A stretch of 64,000 nt of DNA from Rhodanobacter humi (GTDB lineage: Bacteria; Pseudomonadota; Gammaproteobacteria; Xanthomonadales; Rhodanobacteraceae), in assembly GCF_041107455.1 (NCBI RefSeq), contig NZ_JBGBPY010000001.1:1178001-1242000 (forward strand), given 5' to 3'. Under the pieces are notes generated by a model. That model had not been told where the DNA came from. It did not search any database and saw only the letters and a list, made by a program, of their open reading frames with translations. Made by a program: the position numbers and the translations under genes. Below are positions 18,645-28,081 of this stretch, one piece after another (positions within the stretch are counted from its first letter, which is position 1; each line of letters starts with the position of its first letter).

Positions 18645-19021
18645 GGTTTTCCCCTCCGTGCTGGAGCGGGCCACACCCCGCGTGTGCCCTCGGGACAAGC
18701 TGCGCGCAGCAAGGGGCCCGGGTCATGATGGTTCAATGAGGGGATCGCCAAGAAATAGCCTGGGTCATGATGGTTCGGTTAGGTGGCTTCCGGAACTGCA
18801 GCCCTCACGACCGCGACGGCCTGGTCGGGGCGGCGCCCAACGGCATGGGGAACGGCGGGATCCCGGTCGCACCCGGTTCGTGTGAAGTCGTCACCGGAAC
18901 ATACCGATTCACCCACAGGCCGATTCACCCACGGGCCGACCCGCCCAGGGGTGTCGCCGAACACGCGACACCACGGCGCAATACCTTTCGGACGCCGTAC
19001 CGGGAGCCACGGCGTCATGCA
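18645..19021. other. 377-bp gene-free gap with short direct and tandem repeats
   Basis: No supportable gene is present. GGGTCATGATGGTTC occurs at 18720-18734 and again at 18762-18776. A 16-base unit CCGATTCACCCAC(A/G)GG is tandemly duplicated at 18904-18935 with one difference. The ribosome-binding site and promoter of the exported protein gene lie at the left end. The content looks like a decayed insertion, but no transposase remnant is readable. Confidence 0.55.
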
Positions 19022-21169
19022 TCAATTGCAGCGCGCGCCGCCACCTTCCGGCTTGCACTGCGGCGGCCAGCCGTTGGCGTTCCAGTAGTCGATGTAATTC
19101 ATGCGCTTGAGAAAGCCCTGGAAGGCCGGGTCATGGCGCAACGGCGCGAATTCCGCGGCCCACAACATTCCTGCACCGAAGACGTCCTGCTCGGTGGACT
19201 CGAACTCGACCAGCAGGGCGGGCGCGTTCCGCTTCGGATCGAAGCGGCGCAATTCAGTAAGACCGACCTTGCTTTCGAACCCGGCGTTGGCCGCTTCCGC
19301 GGCGGGCCACTTGCTGGCGTCGAACACCGCCTCGGTCGTCGCCGCATAGGCTTTCCTGGCGCCGTCGTCCTCCGGCATTTGCGCCGCGAACGCGCGCGCT
19401 GCGGCGAGATCATGGCGGAATATGGCGTTGCGCCAGCGCGCCATGGCGGTGAATCCCGAGCGATCCAGATCCAGTGCCGGCAACATGTCGAGATAGTGCT
19501 TGGCTTCACCGTGGCGGCCAAGCACATCAAGCTCGCTGCCGAGGTTGAATACGATGTAGTAGCCGAGCGGATCGGAAGCGTAACCGGCCTGGAAATCCGC
19601 CAACGCCTGCTCGCCGTAGCCGAGCCGGGCCAGGGTCATGCCGATGACGAGGTGCAAGAACTCGTCGGACGGATTGAGCGCGAGCGCAACGCGGCATTCC
19701 TTCATCATCGTGATCCAGTCGTGCCGATGCGAAGCGACCAGGCCCAGGGCGACATGGGCATAACTGTCGCTGGGATTCAGGGCGAGCGTGTGCTGGGCCA
19801 CGCGCACGGCTTCGTCGTCTTTGTCACCCTCGTCGCCATCGGCGAGCATCATCGCCTGCAAGCCTTGCACCGGCGCAAAGTCGGGCGCGCGCGCCGCCAG
19901 CACCGCCAACGCCGTTACCGCTTCGCCCCAGCCCGCGCCGTTGTGGGTGAGGAAGCGATGGCGCAGTTCGAGGTATTCGCGGAACACCTCCGGATCAGGC
20001 GCCTTCACCGCGTCCGGTACTAGTCCGACGCGCAGCGAGAGCGCCGTGGCCACGTTTTGCGCTATGTCCTGCTGGATCGCGAAGATGTCACTGGGTTTGC
20101 GGTCGTAGCCCTGCGCCCAGATGGTTTTTCCGCTCGGTACTTCGAACAGGCGCAGGTCGATGCGCAAGCTGTCGCCGGACTCGCGCAGGCTGCCCTCGAT
20201 GGCGTGTGTCGCATGCAGGCGATTAGCCAGTTGCTCCGCATCGAAACCGTCGTGTTGCGCGCGGAAGGCCGAGGTGCTCGCGATCAGGCGCAACCCTTCG
20301 ATGCGGGCTAGCCTCGTGGTCAATTCCTCGCTCAGCCCCTCGGCGAAGGCGGTTTCGTTCTTGTCGTCGCCGATCACCTGCAACGGCAGTACGACCAGGG
20401 TTGGCGAAGCAGGCGGCGGCGCCCCGGCCGTCGCGCGATGCAGCGCATACCAGGAGAAGAGGCCCACCGCCAAGACGACAAGCCCGGCGGCCAACCGCAG
20501 ACGCCTACGGCGCGCGGCAGTTCGCTTTGCGGCAGGTACTTCAGGCAATACAGCTACCGGTTCGGGCATCGGCGCTGCCATGGACGAATCGCCCGGGACG
20601 GGCGACGGTCCCGGCAACACGGCGACGGCCGGCACCGTCCCGCGGCTGACCTGCACGGGCACGCCGGCATCGACCGCATCGTTAGCCGCCGGCACGACGG
20701 CACGGGCTTCCTCGTGATTCGGGCAATGCCGCACTTCACCATCGAAACGGTAGCCGACACCGTGCAAGGTGTGCAGGACGTGCGCACTGTCGCCCAGCGC
20801 ATGGCGGATCAGGTTGATCGCACGGTTGAGCACGCTCGGCGTGACGTGCCGGTGGCCCCAGACCGCATCGAGAATCTCATCGCGCGCGAACGCCTTGCCC
20901 GGTGCCTGCACGAGCAGGGCGAGCACATCGAACGCCTTCGGCTCCAGCGCGACCTCCGTGCCAGCCACTTGCATGCGCCGGCCGACCAGGTCGATCTCTA
21001 CAGCATCGAAGGCGACGTATCGGAAAGTCGGTGCGCTCCCCACCCGGTCGCTCCCTGCATTGCGCGTAACGATAGCCGGTCGAATGGGTGTGTCGACATG
21101 CCCCTTTGCGTCAGTCGCTGCAAAGTCATTCGTACGCACCCGGCCCGGCGCCACGGCGTTTTCATTCAT
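19022..21169 (-). CDS. CadC-like winged-helix transcriptional regulator with membrane span and TPR domain
   Basis: 715 residues. An OmpR/PhoB-type winged helix lies at about 48-145 (YVAFDAVEIDLVGRRM, ALEPKAFDVLALLVQ, LNRAINLIRHALGD, THGVGYRF). A Pro-rich linker follows, then one membrane helix near 225-245 (LRLAAGLVVLAVGLFSWYAL). The periplasmic part begins with the adenylate-cyclase/TolB-like segment VVLPLQVIGDDKNETAFAEG, and C-terminal TPR repeats follow (about 440-600). This is the ToxR/CadC design, in which a periplasmic signal controls DNA binding directly. Target genes are unknown, since no operon partner is adjacent. It sits between the repeat-bearing gap and tRNA-Lys. Confidence 0.85.
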   Translation of the reverse strand: MNENAVAPGRVRTNDFAATDAKGHVDTPIRPAIVTRNAGSDRVGSAPTFRYVAFDAVEIDLVGRRMQVAGTEVALEPKAFDVLALLVQAPGKAFARDEILDAVWGHRHVTPSVLNRAINLIRHALGDSAHVLHTLHGVGYRFDGEVRHCPNHEEARAVVPAANDAVDAGVPVQVSRGTVPAVAVLPGPSPVPGDSSMAAPMPEPVAVLPEVPAAKRTAARRRRLRLAAGLVVLAVGLFSWYALHRATAGAPPPASPTLVVLPLQVIGDDKNETAFAEGLSEELTTRLARIEGLRLIASTSAFRAQHDGFDAEQLANRLHATHAIEGSLRESGDSLRIDLRLFEVPSGKTIWAQGYDRKPSDIFAIQQDIAQNVATALSLRVGLVPDAVKAPDPEVFREYLELRHRFLTHNGAGWGEAVTALAVLAARAPDFAPVQGLQAMMLADGDEGDKDDEAVRVAQHTLALNPSDSYAHVALGLVASHRHDWITMMKECRVALALNPSDEFLHLVIGMTLARLGYGEQALADFQAGYASDPLGYYIVFNLGSELDVLGRHGEAKHYLDMLPALDLDRSGFTAMARWRNAIFRHDLAAARAFAAQMPEDDGARKAYAATTEAVFDASKWPAAEAANAGFESKVGLTELRRFDPKRNAPALLVEFESTEQDVFGAGMLWAAEFAPLRHDPAFQGFLKRMNYIDYWNANGWPPQCKPEGGGARCN

Positions 21170-21271
21170 GCGTGATGCACATTATCTCCGCGAAATGTCA
21201 TCAAATTGCATGCACGGCCGGCACGACGCATGCGCGCGGGGAAATCTTGAGACCGATCTTGCGATCCGGCC

Positions 21272-21297
21272 AAAAAAAGAGCGCCCAATGGGCGCTC
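21272..21297 (-). terminator. Rho-independent terminator of tRNA-Lys
   Basis: An 8-bp perfect stem (21279-21286 with 21290-21297) with loop AAT is followed on the minus strand by seven T residues (21272-21278). It lies 10 bases after the CCA end of the tRNA. Confidence 0.9.
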
Positions 21298-21306
21298 CGG
21301 GAATCT

Positions 21307-21382
21307 TGGTGGGTCGTCCGGGACTCGAACCCGGGACCAATGGATTAAAAGTCCAGTGCTCTACCAGCTGAGCTAACGACCC
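21307..21382 (-). tRNA. tRNA-Lys (anticodon UUU)
   Basis: A 76-nt cloverleaf on the minus strand. Its acceptor stem is GGGTCGT paired with ACGACCC, the D-arm is GCTC-AGCTGGTA-GAGC, and the anticodon loop is CTTTTAA with anticodon TTT. The T-arm contains GTTCGAGTC between CCGG stems. CCA is encoded (21307-21309). All standard invariant bases are present and a strong terminator follows. Confidence 0.97.
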
Positions 21383-21442
21383 GTCATCAAGCGAACTGGC
21401 GATTTTAGGGATTGCGCCGCAAGCACACAAGCAACAGGCGGC

Positions 21443-22138
21443 TCAGACGTAACGCGTGGGATCGGGCAGGCCCGCCTCGCGGAAACCCTGCGCGCGCAGG
21501 CGGCAGGCATCGCAGTGGCCGCAGGCACGCCCCGCGACGTCGGCTTGGTAGCAGCTCACGGTCGCCGCGAAATCCACGCCCAGCCGCACGCCCTCGCGTG
21601 CGATGTCGGCCTTGCTCATCGCCATCAGCGGCGCGTGGACGCGGATGCCCGCGCCTTCCACGCCGGCCTTGGTGGCAAGGTTGGCGAGCCGCTCGAAGGC
21701 TTCGACGAAGGCGGGGCGGCAGTCGGGGTACCCGGAGTAGTCCACCGCGTTGACGCCGCACCAGATGTCGGCCGAACCCAGCACCTCGGCCCAGCCCAGC
21801 GCGATCGACAGCATGATGGTGTTGCGCGCCGGCACGTAGGTCACCGGGATGTGGCCGTCACCGTCGTGGGCGTCGTCGTCCAGCGGCACGGCGATGTCGG
21901 CGGTGAGTGCCGAACCGCCGATGCTGCGCAGATCGATGTGCACGGTCTTGTGCTCGACCGCGCCGAGCATCTTCGACACGCGCTCGGAAGCCTCCAGCTC
22001 GGAACTGTGGCGCTGGCCATAGGCCACGCTGAGCGCATGCACCTGGTAGCCCTGTTCGCGCGCGATGGCGATGGTGACGGCCGAGTCCATGCCGCCGGAA
22101 ACGAGCACGACGGCCTTGCGGGGAAGTGTTTCAGACAT
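21443..22138 (-). CDS. queC: 7-cyano-7-deazaguanine synthase QueC
   Basis: 231 residues from ATG 22138; an in-frame ATG nine bases further upstream is also possible. The N-terminus has the PP-loop [13 protein letters not shown] for ATP binding, and the C-terminus carries zinc-binding cysteines in [17 protein letters not shown]. It converts carboxy-deazaguanine to preQ0 in queuosine biosynthesis, in the cytoplasm. queE lies upstream on the same strand but separated by 175 bp carrying a fold-back repeat. No preQ1 riboswitch was seen. Confidence 0.96.
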   Translation of the reverse strand: MSETLPRKAVVLVSGGMDSAVTIAIAREQGYQVHALSVAYGQRHSSELEASERVSKMLGAVEHKTVHIDLRSIGGSALTADIAVPLDDDAHDGDGHIPVTYVPARNTIMLSIALGWAEVLGSADIWCGVNAVDYSGYPDCRPAFVEAFERLANLATKAGVEGAGIRVHAPLMAMSKADIAREGVRLGVDFAATVSCYQADVAGRACGHCDACRLRAQGFREAGLPDPTRYV

Positions 22139-22224
22139 GGTTTTCATCCACTGGGCTACGGCCGGTCACCGGCCGGAAAACGCTCGCGGCGACACAGGCC
22201 ACAGCGCGTAAAACAGGTGGAAAC

Positions 22225-22311
22225 AGGAGTGTGTGGAAAGGAGCGCGGAGAAAGCGGATGCCGGCGCCGCAGCTTTCCTCTCACTTCTCACTCCTCTCCA
22301 CTCTCTCCTCG
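22225..22311. repeat. Fold-back (inverted) repeat element, copy 2
   Basis: Left arm 22225-22255 and right arm 22272-22311 are inverted relative to each other, about 20 of 26 positions matching. The right arm, read on the minus strand, matches the left arm of copy 1 (10135-10171) at nearly every position. The shared core is GTGGAGAGGAGTGAGAAG, followed by GAGGGAAAGC or GAGAGGAAAGC. It fills most of the queE-queC gap. Confidence 0.75.
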
Positions 22312-22313
22312 CC

Positions 22314-23009
22314 CTACCTTCCCGGTGCGTCGTTCCACAGCAGCTTGTGCAGCTGCAGCTGGAAGCGCACGGGCAGCCGGTCGGCGATGATCCACTCGGC
22401 CAGTTCGCGCGGCGCGACCTTGCCCCAGACCGGCGAGAACAGCACCATGCAGCGCCGGTCGATCGCGTGTTCGGCGACCACGCCGCGCGCCCACTCGTAG
22501 TCGGCGCGGCTGGCGATCACGATCTTCACCTGGTCGTGCGGCAGCAGGTGGTCGAGGTTGGACCACAGGTTGCGCGCGCTTTCGCCGGAGTCCGGCGCCT
22601 TCAGGTCCATCACCTTGCGCACGCGCGGATCGACCGCCGCCACGTCCAGCGCGCCGGAGGTCTCCAGCGAGACTTCGTGGTCGGCATCGCAGAGGCGCTG
22701 CAGCAGGGTCAGGCAGCGCTTCTGCGCCAGCGGTTCGCCGCCGGTGACGCAGACATGCCGCGCGCCGTAGCTGGCCACCTCGGCGAGGATGTCGTCGATG
22801 CCGCGCCATTCGCCGCCATGGAACGAGTACGTGGTGTCACACCACACGCAGCGCAGCGGGCAGCCGGTGAGGCGCACGAACACGGTGGGCCAGCCGATCG
22901 CGTCGGCCTCGCCCTGGATCGAGTGGAAGATCTCGGTGATGCGCAGCCGCTCGGCGGCGACCGCGGGCGCGGCGGTGGCCGCGCTGGTGCTGGCATCACT
23001 CACGACCAT
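22314..23009 (-). CDS. queE: 7-carboxy-7-deazaguanine synthase QueE (radical SAM)
   Basis: 231 residues. The radical-SAM cluster motif is GCPLRCVWCDT (CxxxCxxC), preceded by EIFHSIQGEA and followed by the SAM-binding VCVTGGEPLAQ. It converts 6-carboxytetrahydropterin to 7-carboxy-7-deazaguanine, feeding QueC. A ~20-residue Ala/Ser-rich leader precedes the core. The gene starts four bases after the cpoB stop, so it is transcribed with pal-cpoB. Confidence 0.96.
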   Translation of the reverse strand: MVVSDASTSAATAAPAVAAERLRITEIFHSIQGEADAIGWPTVFVRLTGCPLRCVWCDTTYSFHGGEWRGIDDILAEVASYGARHVCVTGGEPLAQKRCLTLLQRLCDADHEVSLETSGALDVAAVDPRVRKVMDLKAPDSGESARNLWSNLDHLLPHDQVKIVIASRADYEWARGVVAEHAIDRRCMVLFSPVWGKVAPRELAEWIIADRLPVRFQLQLHKLLWNDAPGR

Positions 23010-23013
23010 GCCC

Positions 23014-23877
23014 TCAACCGGCCTGGATGCGGCGCAGCCGCTCCTTCGCGAGGCTGGCGGCCTTGGAGCTGGGGTATTTGCTGACCACGGACTCGAGCGT
23101 GGCCTTCGCGGCCGGCGCCTGCTTCAGTTCGAGCTGGCAGTAGCCGACCTTGAGCAGCGCGTCGGGCGCCTTCTCGCTCTGCGGGAACTGGTTCAGCAGA
23201 TGCTGGAACGCTTCCAGCGCCACCTTGTAATTGGTGGTGACGTAGTACGACTCACCCAGCCAGTAGAACGCATTCGGGGTGAGCGAATGATCCGGGTACT
23301 GCTCGATGAACTTGCGGAACTCGCGCGAGGCGCCGACGTAGTCGCCGCCGCGCAGCGTCTTGAAGGCGGCGTCGTAGGCGGCCTGTGCCGCGGCGTTGTC
23401 GGCGGCGGAAAGCGGCTTCTCGCTCTTGGCTGGCGGCGCCTTGGCGGCGGGTGCCGTGTTCGCCGCGCTGCCCGCAGTGGCGGCCGCGCCCGTGGCGGCG
23501 GCTCCCGCGGCGGCCGGTGCGCTGCTGCCGGAAGCCGGCGCCGCGCCCGTCTTGCTGGCGGCCTCGAGGCGTCCCAGGCGGGAGTCGAGGTCGATGTATT
23601 GGTCTTTGCTCTTGTCCTGGAGCTGCTGCAGTTGATGCTGCAGTTCCTCGATCTGGCCTTGCATGTCACGCAGCTGCGACTGCACCTGCTGCAGCTGGTT
23701 GACCAGCGTGGCGCTGCTCTGGTCCTTGTTCTGCGCCCGCTGCTCCAGCAGGGAGACGCGGTCGGCGAGGCTCAGGCGCGAGTCCTGCGCGAATACCGGC
23801 AGCACGAAAAGCATGGCGGACGCGATTGCGCCCGCCATGCCGATCCTGGCTGCAAGTTTGCTGGCCAGAGGCTTCAT
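23014..23877 (-). CDS. cpoB: Cell division coordinator CpoB (YbgF)
   Basis: 287 residues. A signal peptide ends near VFAQ (residue 31). A Gln-rich coiled coil (LVNQLQQVQSQLRDMQGQ onward) covers about 40-105 and mediates trimerisation. An Ala/Pro low-complexity linker runs to about 155, then TPR repeats (AYDAAFKTLRGGDYVGASREF and following) extend to the end. CpoB links Tol-Pal with penicillin-binding protein activity at the septum, in the periplasm. It sits between pal and queE with gaps of 3 and 4 bases, the usual position in proteobacteria. Confidence 0.93.
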   Translation of the reverse strand: MKPLASKLAARIGMAGAIASAMLFVLPVFAQDSRLSLADRVSLLEQRAQNKDQSSATLVNQLQQVQSQLRDMQGQIEELQHQLQQLQDKSKDQYIDLDSRLGRLEAASKTGAAPASGSSAPAAAGAAATGAAATAGSAANTAPAAKAPPAKSEKPLSAADNAAAQAAYDAAFKTLRGGDYVGASREFRKFIEQYPDHSLTPNAFYWLGESYYVTTNYKVALEAFQHLLNQFPQSEKAPDALLKVGYCQLELKQAPAAKATLESVVSKYPSSKAASLAKERLRRIQAG

Positions 23878-23880
23878 CGC

Positions 23881-24390
23881 TTACTCGGCCGTGTAGACGA
23901 TCTCGACGCGACGGTTCTTGCTCCAGCAATCCTCGTTGTGCTCGCGGCACACCGGCTTCTCCTTGCCGTAGCTGATCACGCTGATCTGGCTGGCGGAACC
24001 ACCGTTGGCCTGCAGCGCGCTGGACACGGCGTTCGCACGACGCTCGCCGAGACCCAGGTTGTATTCCTTGGAGCCGCGCTCGTCGGTGTTGCCTTCCAGA
24101 CGCATCTGGGCCATCGGGCGGTCCTGCAGGTACTTGGCGTGGCAAGCCATGATCTGCTGGAACTCCGGCTTGATCTCGGACTTGTCGAAGTCGAAGTACA
24201 CGACGCGCTGACGCAGGCAGGCATCGGTGTTGAGGTCGGCCGGCGTGTACTTGCCGCTGGTCTCGGCCGGCTGGGTCTGGGCAACGGGCTCGCTGGCCGG
24301 AGCCTGCGGCTTGGTTTCCTGCTTCTTGGAACAGGCGGCCGCGCCAACGCAAAGCAGGGCGACCAGGGCGACGCGAACGGTCTTATTCAT
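23881..24390 (-). CDS. pal: Peptidoglycan-associated lipoprotein Pal
   Basis: 169 residues. The lipoprotein signal has the lipobox-like LLCVGAAAC with the acylated Cys at about residue 20, then a Lys/Gln/Pro-rich linker. The C-terminal OmpA-like peptidoglycan-binding domain carries the family motif GNTDERGSKEYNLGLGERRA. Pal anchors the outer membrane to peptidoglycan and pairs with TolB during constriction. AAGGAA lies before the start. A 241-bp gap separates it from tolB, so it may have its own promoter. Confidence 0.96.
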   Translation of the reverse strand: MNKTVRVALVALLCVGAAACSKKQETKPQAPASEPVAQTQPAETSGKYTPADLNTDACLRQRVVYFDFDKSEIKPEFQQIMACHAKYLQDRPMAQMRLEGNTDERGSKEYNLGLGERRANAVSSALQANGGSASQISVISYGKEKPVCREHNEDCWSKNRRVEIVYTAE

Positions 24391-24599
24391 GGTGACGTTC
24401 CTTCAAACGTGTTGAGTTCCGGCATACAGTGACGGACTGGTTACGGGACGAAATCGCCGGTGGGCCGGCTGTTGTTTATTTTGGTCTTGCAAGATCAACG
24501 GCGTGTGATGCGCGCCTTCAATGGCTGACCCTGGCGCGCGAAGGCGTTGCGGCCGGCAAAACACGCCGGGCGCGACCCTCGCGGGCCGTCCCCGGCATC

Positions 24600-24625
24600 G
24601 ACCGCCGCACGCGAATGCGGCGGTC
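24600..24625 (-). terminator. Hairpin immediately after tolB
   Basis: A 10-bp perfect stem (24600-24609 with 24616-24625) with a 6-base loop lies seven bases beyond the tolB stop. The T-run is on the 5' side for the minus strand, so it is not a canonical intrinsic terminator; it may be an mRNA-end stabiliser or weak attenuator before pal. Confidence 0.4.
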
Positions 24626-24631
24626 AAAAAT

Positions 24632-25966
24632 TCATTGCTGTCGATACGGCCCCCAAGCAGGATCGCTCACGCTGCCATTGGCGAGCGCAAGACGCTGGCG
24701 CACCATGCCGTCAGCCGAGGTGGCATACAGCACGCCGCGTGGACCTTCAGTGGCACCGTACAACAGCATGCTGGCGTTCGGCGCCCAGCTGGGACCGAAA
24801 TCCAGCGGTCCCGGCGAGAGGAAATGCACCTGCCCACCCAAGCCGAGATCCATCACTGCAATACGATACACGTTCCCGTTGCCCTGCACCATGGCAAGTT
24901 CCTTGCCGTCGTAGCTGATGCTGCAGTTGGAGTTGTAGGTGCCCTGGAAGCTGATCCGCTGGGCGGTGCCGCCGCCGGCCGGAATCTGGTAGATCTGCGG
25001 CCGGCCGGAGCGATCGGAGGTGAAGTAGATGGACTGGCCGTCCGGCGCCCAAACCGGCTCGGTGTCGATCGCCAGGTTGTGGGTCAGCCGGGTCTCCTGG
25101 CGGGAGGCCACGTCGAGCACGAACAGTTCGAGGTTGCCCACGTAGGACAACGCCACCGCCAGCTTGCGACCGTCGGGAGACCACGCCGGCGCACCGTTGA
25201 TGCCCTTGGCGTGCGATTCCACCAGTTGGCGGGAGCCGGTGGTGAGGTCTTGCACGTAGATCTGCGAATTGCCGCTCTCGAAGGAGACGTAGGCGATCTT
25301 CTTGCCGTCCGGCGACCACGCCGGCGACATCAGCGACTCGTGCGAACGCGCCACCACTTGCGGGTTGTAGCCGTCCGAATCGGCCACCACCAGCGAATAC
25401 ATGGTGTTGTTGCCCAGGCCGACCTGGGTGATGTAGGCGATGCGGGTCCAGAACGCGCCGCGCACGCCGGTGATCTTCTGGTAGATCGCGTCGGCAATCT
25501 GGTGCGCCACGCCGCGCAGATCGCCCGCCGGTGCGGTGTAGGACGCCGCCAGCAGGTTCTGCTGCTTGTTCACGTCCCACAGCTCGTAGTTGATCTTCAG
25601 CATGCCGCCGCCGGCGTCGCTGACGCTGCCCACCGTGATGAAGTCCTGCTTGAGCAGGCGCCAGGTGGCGAACTTGATGTCCGCGCCCTTGGCGGGAAAC
25701 TCCACGATGTCGCTCTTGGCCAGCGAGCGGAACTTGCCGCTGCGGTTGAGATCGTTGCGGATCACGTCGGCCACGTCGGTGGGCAGCGGCGCCACGCCGG
25801 GCTGGGCGAACGGCACCACCGCGATCGGGGTGGCGGTCTTCACACCACCGACGATCTGGATGTCGAGCCCGGACTGCTGGGCGGCCGCCGGGCCGGCGAA
25901 CAACGCCGTCGCGAGCAGCAGGACAAGGGCGTACAGCGAAATCGGTTTGCGCATGAGGCTCATCAT
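24632..25966 (-). CDS. tolB: Tol-Pal system beta-propeller TolB
   Basis: 444 residues from ATG 25966, which overlaps the tolA stop (ATGA); ATG 25963 and 25954 are alternatives, the last giving the most compact signal peptide. The signal peptide ends at AAAQ. The N-terminal domain (LDIQIVGGVKTATPIAVVPF) is followed by six WD-like blades with repeated PDGKKIAYVS, SPDGRKLAVALS and APDGQSIYFTSD. Periplasmic TolB binds Pal and the TolA domain. It is the last gene of the tight ybgC-tolQRAB block. Confidence 0.96.
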   Translation of the reverse strand: MMSLMRKPISLYALVLLLATALFAGPAAAQQSGLDIQIVGGVKTATPIAVVPFAQPGVAPLPTDVADVIRNDLNRSGKFRSLAKSDIVEFPAKGADIKFATWRLLKQDFITVGSVSDAGGGMLKINYELWDVNKQQNLLAASYTAPAGDLRGVAHQIADAIYQKITGVRGAFWTRIAYITQVGLGNNTMYSLVVADSDGYNPQVVARSHESLMSPAWSPDGKKIAYVSFESGNSQIYVQDLTTGSRQLVESHAKGINGAPAWSPDGRKLAVALSYVGNLELFVLDVASRQETRLTHNLAIDTEPVWAPDGQSIYFTSDRSGRPQIYQIPAGGGTAQRISFQGTYNSNCSISYDGKELAMVQGNGNVYRIAVMDLGLGGQVHFLSPGPLDFGPSWAPNASMLLYGATEGPRGVLYATSADGMVRQRLALANGSVSDPAWGPYRQQ

Positions 25967-26890
25967 TGCGGCATGAAAGTGAAGGTGAGGTTGCGCTGGA
26001 ACACGCTTTCGAAACCCTTGTACGGCAAGGTCTTGGTGCGCAGGATGGCGTTCTCGACCGAACGCCGCCCCGCTTCGTCGTACGGGCAACTGGAATCGAC
26101 CGTGGCGCTCATCACGTCGCCGCCCGGAAGCTGCACGATGTGAACCTTGCACGCAACTTTCGGCATGTTATCCGGCCTTAACCAATTCGGCGTGACCGCA
26201 TTCTGAATGGCTGCCGCGTATTCGTCGGAGAGATTGCTGTTCTGGGCGTTGTTGCCGGTCTGTCGCTGGGCGGCGTTGGGCAGGTCGGCCTGGCCGTTGT
26301 CCTGGGCATTCTTGAGGTCGGCCAGCTGCTGCTTGGCCTGCCTGGCCTTGCTGTCCGCCTTCTTGGTCTGCGCCGAGGCGGCGTCCATCTTCGCGAACAG
26401 ATCGTCGATCTTCTTCAGCTCTTCCTTTTTCTTCTGCGCAGCCTGCGCGTCCAGCTCGGCCTGGCGCTGGCGCTGCTTCTCTTCCTGCAGCTTCTTCTCC
26501 TCGGCCTCCTGCAGGCCCTGCTCGACCACGCGCTCCTGGTCCTTGAGGTCGGGATGCTCGGGCGGCGGCGGCAGCGGCGCGACCTTGGGCTGCACCACCG
26601 GCGGCGGCACCGGCGGCGGCACGGCCGGCGGGGGCGGCACGGTATCCGGGACCGGCTTGGTCTTCACCGCCTTCGGCGGCGGGCTGCCGGTGGGGCCGAT
26701 CAGGGTGGCCTCGATCACCGGCCCCTTGAGCTCCAGCGGGCGCGAGCAGGTGATCGGGTTCATCCACGCCGGCAGGTGCAAGGCGTTGAAGAACGCCTCG
26801 TAGCTGGCGCACGGCAGCACCGCGAGGAACAGGAACGCCACGATGCCGAGATGCAGCACGGCGGACAGCACCACTGCCCGCGGGGTCGCC

Positions 26891-26904
<14 letters not shown>
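25963..26904 (-). CDS. tolA: TolA, inner-membrane to outer-membrane linker
   Basis: 313 residues. A single membrane helix lies at about 11-32 (VVLSAVLHLGIVAFLFLAVL). A Pro-rich segment (VPPPPAVPPPVPPPVVQP) covers 85-120. A long Lys/Glu/Gln/Ala helix runs to about 205. The C-terminal domain (about 225-313) ends NLTFTFMPQ and binds TolB and Pal. TolA couples the TolQR proton-motive motor to the outer membrane. It overlaps tolR by 14 bases and tolB by 4. Confidence 0.93.
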
Positions 26905-27352
<448 letters not shown>

Positions 27353-27366
27353 GGCTGCGGCTCCGC

Positions 27367-28050
27367 TCAGGCCGCGTCGTCGGACTGGATCTGCCGCTGC
27401 AGCACGGAGGAGAACTCCTCCTGGAACACGTCATAGCGCGAGGCGATGCGCTCCACCTTGGTGGCGTAGCGGTTGTAGGCCCACTGCGCGGGGATCGCCG
27501 CGAACAGGCCCATCGCGGTGGCGATCAGCGCCTCGGAGATGTGCGGCGCGACCACGGCGATGGTGACGTCCTTCATGTCGCCCAGGCCCTGGAACGCGCC
27601 CATGATGCCCCACACCGTGCCGAACAGGCCCACGTAGGGGCTGATCGAACCGACGTTGGCGAGGAATTCCAGGTTGCGCTCCAGCGCGCCGATCTCGCGG
27701 GTACCGGCCACCTGCATCGCGCGCTCGGAGCCCTCGATCACGCTGCGCTGGTCGTTGGTCTTGCGCTGGCGCTGGCGGGCGAATTCGCGGAAACCCGACT
27801 CGAAGATGTTCTCCATGCCGTCGCTGGCACCGCGGTGGCTCACTTCGCGGAACAGCTGGGCCAGGTCGCCGCCGGACCAGAAGCGCTCCTCGAAGGTCTC
27901 CGCGTTCTCCAGCGCCGCCTTGGTCTGGCCGTACTTGCGGATGATGATGACCCAGGACATGAAGGAGAACACCAGCAGGATCAGCAGCACGCCCTTCACG
28001 GGCAGGCTGGAGCCCGCGATCAGCTCGAAAACGTTCAATCCGCCGTTCAT
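27367..28050 (-). CDS. tolQ: TolQ, proton channel of the Tol-Pal motor
   Basis: 227 residues with three membrane segments: VKGVLLILLVFSFMSWVIII, a second near SISPYVGLFGTVWGIMGAF, and a third near ISEALIATAMGLFAAIPAQ. The GTVWGIM and A-T-A-x-G-L motifs match the MotA/TolQ/ExbB family. It forms the inner-membrane channel with TolR. It follows ybgC by 31 bases. Confidence 0.96.
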   Translation of the reverse strand: MNGGLNVFELIAGSSLPVKGVLLILLVFSFMSWVIIIRKYGQTKAALENAETFEERFWSGGDLAQLFREVSHRGASDGMENIFESGFREFARQRQRKTNDQRSVIEGSERAMQVAGTREIGALERNLEFLANVGSISPYVGLFGTVWGIMGAFQGLGDMKDVTIAVVAPHISEALIATAMGLFAAIPAQWAYNRYATKVERIASRYDVFQEEFSSVLQRQIQSDDAA

Positions 28051-28081
28051 TGCCTTGGGGTACTCCGCGTCGGCTGGGTGG

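Noticed and set aside
18779-19018. Small minus-strand frame in the repeat-bearing gap
   Set aside because: 79 codons of low-confidence composition with no ribosome-binding site or family resemblance.
21272-21382. tRNA-Lys as an integration site of a mobile element
   Set aside because: No integrase, no duplicated tRNA end and no shift in gene character on either side.
22139-22313. preQ1 riboswitch upstream of queC
   Set aside because: The gap is filled by the fold-back repeat, and no preQ1 aptamer-like pseudoknot core was recognised.
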